This document shows positions 10,150 to 19,906 of a stretch of 23,288 bases of DNA, piece after piece. Position 1 is the first letter of the stretch. Each line of letters begins with the position of its first letter. The stretch is from Acanthaster planci. Taxonomy: Eukaryota; Echinodermata; Asteroidea; Valvatida; Acanthasteridae. Where the stretch lies: the NCBI RefSeq assembly GCF_001949145.1, contig NW_019091865.1, positions 1-23,288 of the forward strand. The letters run 5' to 3'. The notes beneath the pieces are model-generated. The model was not told the origin of the DNA. It did no database searches and saw nothing but the letters and a program-made list of their open reading frames with translations. Made by a program: the position numbers and the translations under genes.

Positions 10150-10650
10150 TGATAGCGGCTGCGTCTCCTACGGTCTCGTCAGGATCTTGCTTCCGCTTGG
10201 ACGATGACCGCGCTCAGTTACGTCCGCGAACACGTGATCAGAAAGTCCACAACAGACGAAAAGTTCAAAGTTCTCGAATGTATCGAAGCGAATGAGGATC
10301 CCGGGGACGTCCAAGGAACGTACCAGCAGGCGGCAAAGGGAAACTTCAGGGAAAACAGCAACCGTCGGGAAGCGGGTGAAATCACTGCCACGGGGGATCA
10401 GAGCAGTGATCAACACAACGCAAAAGCTCTAAAAGGGGTCGCCAGGTCATACCTCGGCAATCGGCAGGGGGACCTGTGCCAGAGAAATGATGGGTACAGC
10501 AAAATAATGCAAATTCGACAGCGACGATTCCAATCCACCAACGGAGAGCGGTGTGCTCTACCCCAGGCAAGGAGTGGAATGCCGTTCTTGCACTCGACCA
10601 ACCCATATCACTCCTGGCCAGGCTGTTGCCCCCCACATTGTTTTAGATAA
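10150..10650. other. CpG-rich segment with an open frame, unrecognised
   Basis: This segment is richer in GC and CpG than its neighbours. The plus strand is open from 10204 to a stop at 10650 (148 codons), with a hydrophilic product rich in Arg, Gln, Asn and Ser. Another plus frame reads GVECRSCTRPTHITPGQ near 10570-10620. I see no known domain in any frame. It could be an exon, a CpG island near a promoter, or a decayed element. The strand is not decided. Confidence 0.3.
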
Positions 10651-11501
10651 CACACAGGACCATGCCTGACACAAGGCAACACCAAGATGGATGTCTTGGG
10701 AAATTTGAGGAGACAGACTGACCTCCCCTACAAAAATAGACTTACACTAGTCATTCACAAATTAGCAAAAAAACAAAACATGGCAAATTTGGGGGGGTAT
10801 GACATAAACAAGTACAAACACGGAGCTGTTTTGGGACTGTTTTACCAACAAAATAGGTATGGCAAATGAGATGAAAAAACCTGGCATTAAGAAACTATGA
10901 GAGAGTAAAAATGAACAATTTAGTATTCTGGAGTGACATATACCCTGAAAAAGTTTAATTTTTAATCAGTTTGAACCAATGCAAGTGGATGTCCACTAAA
11001 GAAGATAATCTTATATGACTTGTCACGTGATATTATTCTCACAGTTGAGAATTTGCTTTGTACTTTGTGGAGCCTCTCACAATAGCTTAAAATTTATAAT
11101 ACTTACTTAATGATAACAGATACGGATTCTTCGACTGTTGACGTCATCATGTCATTTGCGGAAACGATGCTCAGAATCATGATCATTTATTACTTCTAGA
11201 AATTTTGTTTGGATTTTAACCGTTTTGTCACTATTGTACATGTAAAAATGTAATCATTATCAAAGGTTGTCTTTACCTAGCAAACATGTCTGAACGTGCA
11301 TGAATATACATGTATCACTGTGTGCAATGTGTAATCTTATTTAGATCAGCCTGCTATTAGAACATAAACATATTAATGTAACAATTGCATGTAACAAAAA
11401 TGAGTTAAGTCAAGATGTTTTAAAGCATCAACAATAAATTTCCAAAGGTAATTTGAAGTTTGTAAAGCTGTAAGGGACCGAAACGTACTGTATATTCTTA
11501 C
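10651..11501. other. AT-rich non-coding stretch
   Basis: Nothing recognisable beyond a seven-G run near 10790. It may be intron if the exon at 11502-11581 is real. Confidence 0.4.
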
Positions 11502-11581
11502 AGGATATGGAATGTTAAATTGAACAACGAACCAAATATCTTTGTTAGTACCTTCCAAGATATCTGTCACACCCTTTCTCC
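11502..11581 (-). other. Possible small spliced exon
   Basis: On the minus strand a T-rich tract ending TTTTTTTCAG (AG at 11582-11583) precedes 80 bases open in one frame (RKGVTDILEGTNKDIWFVVQ and a few more residues), followed by a donor-like GTAAGA. The combination looks like an internal exon, but the exon is short, the donor context CCT before GT is weak, and I find no partner exon. I do not recognise the peptide. Confidence 0.25.
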
Positions 11582-13006
11582 CTGAAAAAAATGGTGTTTG
11601 TAACAGAATCAGGTATGTTATGATTATACATTGACTCAAGTGACTTTAGGGTCATTTGTATGCTTGTATGTAAACAAATGTGTAAACAAATTAAATCATT
11701 TGCACCTCTTCCAAAAAAGCCTGCTTGACTGTGCTTTCTGGTCAATGGATACTCTTAGATTAGCAGTACACATCACTATCAGCTAATTTTCAAAACCACA
11801 AATATATTAATGACAGTTGCCATAGTCACACACAAAGATGCACATGTATCAAAGGGCAAATATAATGATTTTCCCCATTATTGCTACCTTTAGTAGATGG
11901 AATTACTCAAAGGTAAAATTGACGGCAAAATGGTAACTGAGAACTAACAATCTGCATGAATGTCTCATATCTATTTTGTCTGTTTACATTTCATTCATAC
12001 AATGAAATGTAATAAACTAGAGAGTAAAATACATTGAAACACTCGTATCATTTAAAGAAATTGCATAGTTGTGAAATTCTAAAAACATGTTATTAACAGT
12101 GGTTACAACATACCTATCATGTTTCATTCTTAATCACAGCTACATTCAATCCCAAATGTCACTGTACTGGCCGTATAGAAATTCATGGATCAATCAATTC
12201 AAGAAATGAAATGAGATCCAATGAACAGTGAATAAATCTGTGCACCTAAAACCTCGGTACACACGGTACATACAGAAAACAGTCGAATTAGTAAGAATTT
12301 GCAAGAGGAAGCAATATGATCCAATAAGTTTCAAAATCCTCCAGAATGTTGTAGAAAACTGCTGATAATGAGTACATATAGTTTCGGGGAAATTTGCCTT
12401 TTCTCCTAAGAAGTAAAAATAATGCAAGTTACCAATGTACACTAGTCCTGGAGTACGTACGTACATGTGCATGTAGACAGTCAACATTTATCATTAAATC
12501 TAAGTGTCGAATTGTTTGTAAAAAGCCCTGAAACGATTTGGAAGCCAAAAGTATATATATATGGAAAAATAAACACTGCACCTTACGCTGGAAAGGTAAC
12601 TAGATGAAAGTAGGTAAAATCTTTCATCTATCCATACAAGGAAATTTCTAATGCAAGGTTAAATAAAGTGACTCATAAGATGCACTGTGAAAACATACAT
12701 GTACATGTCCATGTGTGTACATGAAAGCAATTTCTACAGGCATGACAGTTGAGCTCACACAAAGTCCATTAAATGCAGGTAAATAAAAGGTAAAAGAAAC
12801 AGTAACTTCCATGACTGTGGTGCTGGGAAATTCTTCTGAAAGGTTGATTGTCTTAGTGAACTTTGATTTACAGGGATGCTTACATTTTCATAAAAGTTGT
12901 CAAATGGAAGTGAAATCTAGCCAAAATAAAATGGCTACCCAGCTGCATGTGGCTAGACTGGTCACCTGACCAGGTAAACAAAAAGGATCCAGACCGTGAA
13001 GAGGTT
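11582..13006. other. AT-rich non-coding stretch
   Basis: No ORF with coding features. Many short acatgta and gtacatg words occur (for example 12700-12725). The right end may already belong to the 3' LTR of BEL-1. Confidence 0.4.
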
Positions 13007-13238
13007 ACAGCGCCCTCAATGGGTGTAGCCGTGACACTCCCCGCCTAAAAATTACCTAAAGTAGTGTTACCAGGGTGTGCCAGGGTACTGGGATCAAAGG
13101 GGGTACCCAGGGTTCCAGTTCGCTGTGGCAGAATAAAATAATGATGATCAACGGAGGGATTCTGGACTGGCAACTAAAACAATGCACTAATTTAATAAAG
13201 TACACTGAATGAGTTGTCACGTGCACAGCGCCCTCAAT
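13007..13238. repeat. 14-bp direct repeat, two copies
   Basis: ACAGCGCCCTCAAT occurs at 13007-13020 and again at 13225-13238, 218 bases apart. One copy lies just inside the proposed BEL-1 LTR start and the other between pol and the polypurine tract. A partial duplication of the LTR edge is one explanation. Confidence 0.45.
13037..13045 (-). promoter_or_regulatory. Polypurine tract of BEL-1
   Basis: GGCGGGGAG directly before TG on the minus strand is the expected primer site for plus-strand DNA synthesis, at the edge of the 3' LTR. The distance of about 350 bases from the pol stop is long. Confidence 0.5.
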
Positions 13239-13394
13239 TGACCTGGCCACAGCAATGGAAAGTTTTGTTTGGTGTGGGGGCCTTAAAATTTCTCTCTGTC
13301 AACAGTAGTTTTTTAGTACCAAAAAAAACAAAAGGTTAAATATCAGACAACACATCACAGCAGCTATCTTCGAAGTAGCGACGAAGAGATATAA

Positions 13395-14604
13395 CTAAGT
13401 TTGGACAAAATGTTTGATGAGAACGAGTTCACTGATTGGTCTTAGAGCAGTCCGCTGGGTGCCATTACGATAGAACTTCACTTCAGCCTTGCGGACCTTT
13501 CCGTCGTCGCTGTCGTAAGTCTTAACTACACGTACAAAAGGCCAGTAGCATCTGGGGTTCTCTTTCTCTCGTAGGAGAACCATATCTCCCTCAGCGAGGT
13601 TGGGTTTCGATTCTGACCACTTCTGTCTTTGCTGAAAGCTTTGAAGATATTCTTGTCTCCATCTAATCCAAAACTGGTTGGCAAGATATTGACCCGTCAC
13701 CATCGTTTGCGAGCAAAGAGGTCTCCTTTGACGAAGTCACCTGGGGAGGATGCAGTGGTTGCATCTTTGTGGTTAGCAACATCGCTGGAGTCAGAGCTTG
13801 GGGGTCGTTAGCATCTGAGGAGACTGATGTGATTGGACGAGAGTTAACGATTGCGCAGGCTTCTGCCATGAAGGTAGAGAGTATCTCGTGAGTAAGCTGA
13901 TGCTTCCCTAACTGCAAGAACATGGCGTCAAGAATTCTACGGATGACACCAATCTGACGCTCCCATATCCCTCCAAAGTGGGAGGTGTAGGGAGGGTAGA
14001 AAGCCCACTCGCAACTGTTTGAGGAGAGATGGTCAGCAACGTGGTTCGTCTCTTCTGGAGTTATTTTCATCTCTGACTTGGCTCCCACAAAAATGGTGCC
14101 TCTATCACACCTCAGCCTAGCCACTGGACCTCTGATCGCTACAAATCTTCGGAATGCGGAGATGAATGCATCTGAGTCCATAGCCTCAATAATCTCTATG
14201 TGGACAGCTCGAGTGTACATACACGTAAAAAGTACAGCCCACCTCTTTGATTCAGTTGATCTCACCCGTGTGTTCCTTGTCATGACCAGCCAGGGTCCGA
14301 ACACGTCCATGCCGACGTTTGTGAATGGGGGTGTTGCTTCAAGTCTATCTTTTGGTAGGTCTGCCATTATCTGGATGAGTGGTTGTCCTCGAAGCTTTCT
14401 ACAAATGGTGCAGGCATGGATAATGCTGCGAACAAGCTGGTGTGATCCGATTATATACATGCCTCCGGATCTAATTGCTGATGCTGTGAACTGTCGCCCT
14501 TGGTGCTTGACGACGTTGCGGTGGAAGTGATCAATTACCAGCTTAGAAACATGACTGGACTTTGGAAGAAGAATAGGATGGTGGCTTCCTAAATCAAGAT
14601 TAGC
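13395..14604 (-). pseudogene. BEL-1 integrase domain
   Basis: This region inserts the element's DNA into the host genome. In order it has an HHCC-type zinc-binding part (HFHRNVVKH near 14545-14520 and CTICRKLRG near 14410), the core with GMDVFGPW (Asp codon 14305-14307), RCDRGTIFVGA (Asp codon 14104-14106) and HFGGIWERQ (Glu codon 13960-13962), with 47 residues between the second Asp and the Glu. The usual DNGT motif is DRGT here. The C-terminal part needs two frame changes at about 13750-13690 before FWIRWRQEYLQSFQQRQ and ends with the stop at 13395. The frame continues directly from the RNase H region through a TGA at 14605-14607. Confidence 0.85.
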
Positions 14605-15552
14605 TCAGGAAAGTCTTCCACCAACTCGAATGATTCCGGTGGAGTCCACGAAAGGGTTGAGCTTGTATAGCGGGCTTTGTTTCTTCACTGCCTTTCCACT
14701 TTCGAGGCTCTTGAGTTCCTCTGTGAAACAGTCATACTGGACCGCTTTGATGATTGTTTGCTCGGCATTGTTCAAATCTTCTACTTTTGGTCTGTTTTTG
14801 GTCTTGCAGTCGTCTCCATGTTTCTCTGGGTTCTGGTGGTTGTGCAGCAATTTGACATTCTTCGCCTTACTAATTAAGGTTGCTACTGCTTGCTTCAGGG
14901 TTTTCCAGCTGGAGAACTTTGAAAATCGATCAGACCCAAGGCGTGACGCATGCTGTGTGGGTTTCTCTTCTTCGATGTTGACTTCGGTTGCTGAGACGAG
15001 GGCATGCTTTCGTACTTCGGGGTCATCTTCTTCGAGTGGTGTTGGTGGGGAGGTTTCTTCTGTCGCCAGAGTCTGAAGTGCAGTCGCTCCTGTTTTCCAT
15101 AGGAATTCGGGTCCTCGAAGCCAGATCGTATCTCTTAGTTGGTGTGCGGAAACTCCTCGGGAGGCAGATCTGCTGGGTTTTGGACAGTAGGAACATGATT
15201 CCATTGTGCGGAACAGGATACTGATTGAATCTTGTGGACTCTGTTCGCCACGTACGTATGGAAGCGTTTTAATGTAGCTCAACACTATCTTGCTATCAGT
15301 GTAGAACGTGGTGCTACTGATGGCCATGTGGCTTTTCAACAACTCTAGACGTGGGATGGATACCGCATGGGTTGGAGTGACTTTTGCTTTGGCAAGGATA
15401 AGAGACATATGTGGTTGTTCATTTGCATTCAGCAATCTGAGGTATACAGCTGCTCCAATAGCCTGTTTGCTGGCGTCACTGAAGATGTGGATTTCATGAC
15501 GTTTAATTTCGCCAAATTCTGGGGGATGGTAGCAGCGTTGTATATTTGTCAT
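14605..15552 (-). pseudogene. BEL-1 RNase H domain and linker
   Basis: RNase H removes RNA from the RNA-DNA hybrid during reverse transcription. The start shows RCYHPPEFGE, then HIFSDASKQAIGAAVYLR (catalytic Asp), SIPRLELL (catalytic Glu) and TTFYTDSKIVLSYI (catalytic Asp). About 20 residues expected between RLEL and FYTDS are missing. From about 15250 to 15165 the expected text (VANRVHKIQSVS, QNPADL) is found in another frame, while the open frame resumes with SASRGVSAHQLRDTIWL, so two compensating indels lie here. The linker is acidic and carries no domain I know. It ends at GIIRVGGRLS and TGA. Confidence 0.8.
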
Positions 15553-15576
15553 GGTCAGATCTGACGGAGACTTGCA

Positions 15577-15945
15577 TCAGCAAGTCCACCTAGGGAGGAA
15601 AGCTTCGGGTAGTGGTCGATCCCAAGCATCTTGTGTCATCTTCTTTCCCTTCATTTCTGTGATGACCTCACGAAGAAGAACTTTTCCCTCAATGGTAATG
15701 GGCGCAACAAGCCCCAAGGGGTCGAAGATGGAACTGGCCACAGATAGGACTCCCCGCCGTGAGAACAGTTTGTCTGGGAAATCTCCATGAAAGAAGAGGG
15801 CGTCTTCCTCGAGGGACCACTGTATGCCAAGGGATCGTTGTGTAGGTAGTTTGTCGTAGTCTAGGTTCAGGCATGCCAGGTCTTTTGCTATGGCTCCTTC
15901 TGGAAGTGCACTCACCACGTCTTTGCTGTTTGAGGCGATCTTATG
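15577..15945 (-). pseudogene. BEL-1 RT thumb/connection region
   Basis: After a frameshift near 15945 the product reads HKIASNSKDVVSALPEGA, LPTQRSLGIQWSLEEDAL, RRGVLSVASSIFDPLGLVAP and KVLLREVITE. These are conserved BEL/Pao landmarks between the polymerase active site and RNase H. The open frame ends at TGA 15577-15579, and the same frame resumes at once into the RNase H region, so this is a single base substitution to a stop. Confidence 0.8.
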
Positions 15946-16733
15946 GCAGCCAGGCTATCACATGTACGCTTGATGAGGCTTACTGCTAATTCTGCATCTG
16001 GTAGCGAAGTCAGCCCATCGTCTACGTAGAAGTTTCGGTAGACAAAGTCAGCTGTGTTGTCTCCGTGTTTGTTCTTCCCTGCGTCGGCTGCCATTCTGAG
16101 GCCAAAGGTGGCGATTGCTGGGGAAGAGATGCTGCCGAACAGGTGAACGTTCATCCTGTAGTCGATTACAGGCTTGCCGTAGTCGTCCTGAAACCACAAG
16201 AATCTTAGGTAGTCACGGTGTACTGGGTTTACCTGGAAGGAGTGGAACATCTTTTCCACATCGCCCATGACAGCGACTCGTCCAATGCGAAACCTCAGAA
16301 GAATGCCGACAAGACTGTTCATCTGGTCTGGTACCTGTAGCAGAATTTTGTTCAGGGAAGTGCCGTCGAATTCTACGCTTGCGTTGAAGACAACACAGAT
16401 GTCTTTCTTTTTGGGATGTCACACTGCAAAGTGAGGGAGATACCAAACCTTTCCTGGTGCAGTGTTCAGGTCTTTCTGCTCAACTGGGCTTGCGTGATTC
16501 ATGCTGAGGATCTTTGCTAGAAAGGCTTGGTATTCGGACATCATAGTCGGTGTGCGTCTGAGAACTCTAAGGAGATTGTTTAGGCGTCCTTGTGCTTGAG
16601 AGAGGTTATTAGGTACTCTTGTGTCCTCCCTTTTGAAGGGGAGTGGAAACTCCAAGTTTCCACTGGGGCTGGTGTGAGCACCTTCTTTGAGAATTTGTAG
16701 GAAGCGTTTATCTTCAATCGGCAGGGCATTCAC
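15912..16733 (-). pseudogene. BEL-1 reverse transcriptase palm and fingers
   Basis: Reverse transcriptase copies the element's RNA into DNA. The 5' end reads NALPIEDKRFLQIL, then NNLSQAQGRLNNLL and KVWYLPHFAV. A TGA at 16419-16421 interrupts, and the same frame continues with HPKKKDICVVFNAS, MGDVEKMFHSFQV (first catalytic Asp), YRMNVHLFGSISSP and FYVDDGL, the active-site YVDD at 16017-16028. All catalytic Asp residues are present. The frame is lost near 15945. Confidence 0.88.
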
Positions 16734-16743
16734 TGACTTGTTG

Positions 16744-17330
16744 CTGGAGGGCCGGAGGGACTACGTGAGCATCCTTGAACACTTCGAGCGGCGGTTTGGA
16801 GTTGCTTCGCAGGTGCCGCTCCATCGGGCTCAACTTTCCATGCGGGTGCGCGGTCGGGGAGAGTCCCTGGAGGAACTGGGGAGGTCCATCTGACGGTTAG
16901 TTTTCTGGAGTTACCCCACCTTGCCCACGCAGACGCGTGAGGATCTGGCGGTGGAGGCCTTCCGGAATGCCCTGGGGGACGAACAATTGCAGCGCCATGT
17001 CTTCGCCAGGAGGGCGACGACCCTGGCAGAGGCGATTACCCTGGCCACTGAGATGGAAGCCTTTTTGGTTTCCAGGCACATCGGCGGAGGGGTAGGATCG
17101 GGGCCGAGGAGGTCCGGGTGGTCGAGGAACCCTCCGCAGGTATGCCGGGAAAGGCGGGGCTGGCGGGTGGAGATCCACCCTCGCCGGGTGCCCCCTCGTG
17201 GGTCCAGTGCTGCGGGTGCCGCGAGTATGGACATTTCCGCCGGTATTGCCCACGGGGAAAGGTGAAGGGCGGCGCCGTCCGGGGCCGGCTGCTGGCGGTG
17301 CCAGTCTTGACGGCGCCGCCGGAGCTGGCC
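16744..17330 (+). pseudogene. Gypsy gag, C-terminal part with zinc knuckle
   Basis: Gag forms the particle and binds the element's RNA. The sequence DYVSILEHFERRFG and SLEELGRSI are typical of gypsy capsid. An in-frame TGA at 16891-16893 (possibly from CGA, since a CpG context would favour C to T) is followed in the same frame by TREDLAVEAFRNALGDEQLQ and AEAITLATEMEAFL. A frameshift at about 17090-17115 moves to the frame with the zinc knuckle QCCGCREYGHFRRYCPRG (C-X2-C-X4-H-X4-C, about 17198-17252). The N-terminal half of gag is missing. Confidence 0.8.
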
Positions 17331-17399
17331 CTTGCGCCGCAGCCGTTGGCGGCAGAAACAGGGCCAGCAGTCCGACACAGGGAGACGCCGGTGGCGCCG

Positions 17400-17954
17400 G
17401 CGAACCGGGTCAACTACACGGCCGGCAAGCTGGCCAGTGACAGTGCGGGTGCTCCTAGACACGGGGGTGGCCGTAAGTCTTGTGTCGGCTAAGGTCTACT
17501 ATGGGCTTACCGGCGCTGACAAACCCAGATTGCAGCCAGCTGGACCAACTCTGCGGATGGCTGATGGTAGCTCGATGGGAGCGCACGGGGTCGCTGACTT
17601 CAAACTCCAGCTGGGGGACCAGTGCACCGTACACACCTACACCGTGGCACATATCGAACCAGACGTCATTGTGGGAATAGACTTCCTGGCTAAACACTGC
17701 TGCGAGTGGAGGTTGAGTGACAACTCGCTCATGGTTGACGGCAAGCTGGTTTTTCTGGAGGGGCCGAGCTGCAAGCCGGTGGTGGCACGGGTCCAAGTGG
17801 CTGAGAGCGTGGTAATCCCCACTGGGCAAGAGGCGATCGTGACTGGGAAAGTCTGTGGAGATCGTGCCCGCAGAGTGGGGATGGTGTACCCCAGCCTGGC
17901 GGCCACAGACCATTGCCAGGTGGCCGTCGCGACGGGCCTCGTGGATACCAGTCA
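17400..17954 (+). pseudogene. Gypsy protease (aspartic) and start of pol
   Basis: The protease cuts Gag-Pol. VRVLLDTGVAVSLVSAK holds the DTG active site (Asp-Thr-Gly codons 17458-17466), where many relatives have DSG or DTGA. VIVGIDFLAKH is the flap-side ILG-type motif. Pol is in a different frame from the zinc knuckle, which could be the normal gag/pol frame change. The open frame runs on to 18012 but loses sense after a seven-G run at 17955-17961: with one G fewer it would enter the RT frame. Confidence 0.8.
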
Positions 17955-17961
17955 GGGGGGG

Positions 17962-19539
17962 TGTGCCGGTGCGAGTATTCAACCCAACGGGAGACCCGGT
18001 TACAGTCTATAAGGGGAGTCATCTGGCCATGTTCGCCCCCGTGGAAGAAGGCGCGGTGATCGACCCCGAGGAGAGTTCTCAACAGGTGGTTTCAGAGCCC
18101 TGCCCTATGGAAGGTTCCGTGCTGAGCCCCGAGGGCGGTCCAGCGGGCCACGTTTGCCAGGGAGGCATTTCTCGGAGCTCAGACGATAGTGTGCCCGCCC
18201 ACCTGCAGGACCTCCTGGACCTGGGAGCGGCCCATCTGGACGGCAAGGAACGTGAACGGCAGGCGAGCCTGCTGGTAGAGTTCCAGGGTGCCTTCACCGA
18301 GCCGGACGGCAGGCTCGGCCAAACCGACAGGGTCCACCACCAAATCAACAAAGGGACGACGCCACCCATCCGGCAAGCTCCCCGGCGGCTTACGATCCAC
18401 AAGCGGTTGGAGGCCCAGAGTCAGGTGGACCAGATGCTGGCGGATGGGGTAATTGAACCGTCGCACAGCCCGTGGTCATCGCGGATGGTCCTGGTGCGGA
18501 AGAAGGACGGGTCTGTCCGCTTTTGCGTGGACTACCGACGGGTCAATGCAGCCACCCTGAAGGATGCCTACCCCATCCCTCAGATAGAGGATAACTTAGA
18601 CGCACTCGAGGGAGCCAGGTGGTTCAGCACCCTGGACTTGGTCAGCGGGTACTGGCCGGTCCGCATGGCGGAGGATGACAAGGAGAAGACGGCTATCGCC
18701 ATTGACCTTACCGGACGCCTGCCCCGAACCAAGGCCGGAAACACCAGCATAATGGTAGTGGCGGGCTATTTCACGAAGTGGGTGGACGCGTTTCCCTTTC
18801 CGGATCAGATGGCCGAGACTGTTGCCAAGACCCTCGTGGAGCAGGTGATCACGCGCTTCGGGACACCCCTCGAGATCCACACGGATCAAGGGCGGGAGTT
18901 CGAGGCAGGCCTGTTCCGTGGGGTCTGCCAGCTGTTGGGCATCCACAAGACTAGGACGACTCCGTTCCACCCCCAGTCCGACGGCATGGTCGAACGGTTC
19001 AATCGTACCTTGAAGACCATGCTGAGCATGTTTGTGGATGAGAATCAGGACGACCGGGACGAACATCTTCCCTACGTCCTGATGGCCTACCGCTCCTCTC
19101 AGCACGATAGCACCAGGCTCACCCCGAACATGCTCATGCTCGGGCGGGAGGTGGTACTTCCCCTGGACATCGTTGTGGGGTCACCGGAGGAACGGGCGGA
19201 GACTACCGAGCCACTAAATTACGTTGACGAGCTGAGAACGAAGCTCACGCGGGCCCACGAGTTTGCCCGGCGACACCTGAGGCAGACTCGGAGCTACCAG
19301 AAGCAGCAGTACGACCGTCAGGAGGGCAGGTTCAAGCCCGGCCAGGCTGTAGGCTGTTTGGCTGTTCACCCCAAAGAAGAAGGTCGACTGCTCCCCCAAG
19401 CTGCAATGGTGGTGGGACAGACCCTTCGCAGTGCTACAACGCCTCAACGATGTGACCTACAAAGTGCAGCGTAGCGCCCGAGCAAAGGCTCAGATCGTGC
19501 ATCGCAATTGGCTCAAACGCTACCTGGGCGACGTGTAGC
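17962..19539 (+). pseudogene. Gypsy pol: RT fingers fused in frame to integrase core
   Basis: The open frame starting at 17855 runs 539 codons. RT signs are DGVIEPSHSPWSSRMVLVRK, VRFCVDYRRVN (about codon 219) and FSTLDLVSGYW (first RT Asp region). At about 18690-18705 the text jumps from DKEKTA to AIDLTGRLPRTKAGN, which is the start of the integrase core, so the YxDD box, RNase H and HHCC zinc finger (roughly 2 kb in relatives) are gone without loss of frame. The integrase core is complete: Asp284, Asp344 (HTDQGREF) and Glu380 (VERFNRT), a DD35E spacing. A frameshift near 19348 leads to VWLFTPKKK, WDRPFAVLQRLNDV and VHRNWLKRYLGDV, ending at TAG 19537-19539. Integrase could in principle fold; RT could not work. 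Confidence 0.88.
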
Positions 19540-19858
19540 TTGGATGGTGGGAGCGCGCAGCCCGCGGAGCCTTGGCCGAGTAGGCACCAGCGCGGGCAGG
19601 GGGCAAGGAGCCAGCGGATCCGGCCCTCAGTCCTTCCCGCGGGGTCCGTCTCCCCCCGTTGACGAAGGGACCGCACTGGAACCGATTGATGGGGCAAAGT
19701 CGGGACACCTGGGCTGGAGCAGCGGCATGTCGAGCGGGGAGAATTCTGACCCAAGCAGCCAGGGAGACAGCGCGCCGGTGGAACCATTGCCGTGCAAGCC
19801 GGAGGCGGGGGGAGCGTGCGTAACTCACAAGGGGCGGCGGGTTCGGCACCCAGTGTGA
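19540..19858 (+). pseudogene. Possible C-terminal tail of Gypsy pol
   Basis: The plus frame that starts upstream at 19508 is Pro/Ser/Gly-rich and ends in HKGRRVRHPV and TGA. Gypsy integrases often end in a basic R-R-x-R-x-P motif, so this may be the true tail, lost from the main frame by the frameshift or stop at 19537. It could also be chance openness of GC-rich DNA. Confidence 0.35.
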
Positions 19859-19906
19859 TTCTGCTCCACGCTGACTCCTGAATCTCCCTCTGTTTCTCTC
19901 CCTGGG

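Larger units (their letters stand above)
13036..16733 (-). mobile_element. BEL-1: decayed, 5'-truncated BEL/Pao retrotransposon
   Basis: Minus-strand reading gives RT, RNase H and integrase in the BEL/Pao order. A polypurine tract (GGCGGGGAG, complement of 13037-13045) is followed by TGTCACGG, the likely start of the 3' LTR at 13036, running to lower coordinates; its far end is not determined. gag, protease and the 5' LTR are absent: the element stops at about 16733, where Gypsy sequence on the other strand begins. Three in-frame TGA stops and several frameshifts show that it cannot be active. Confidence 0.85.

Noticed and set aside
14078-15564. Plus-strand ORFs of up to 150 codons in the BEL-1 region
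   Set aside because: They are opposite the RNase H and integrase coding frames and show no domain.
14605-16421. TGA recoding (selenocysteine or alternative code) to explain the in-frame TGA stops
   Set aside because: Frameshifts in the same element and the sites of the stops fit simple decay; no recoding structure is evident.
16897-18466. Long minus-strand ORFs in the Gypsy element
   Set aside because: GC-rich DNA keeps all frames open; the plus strand carries gag, protease and RT motifs.
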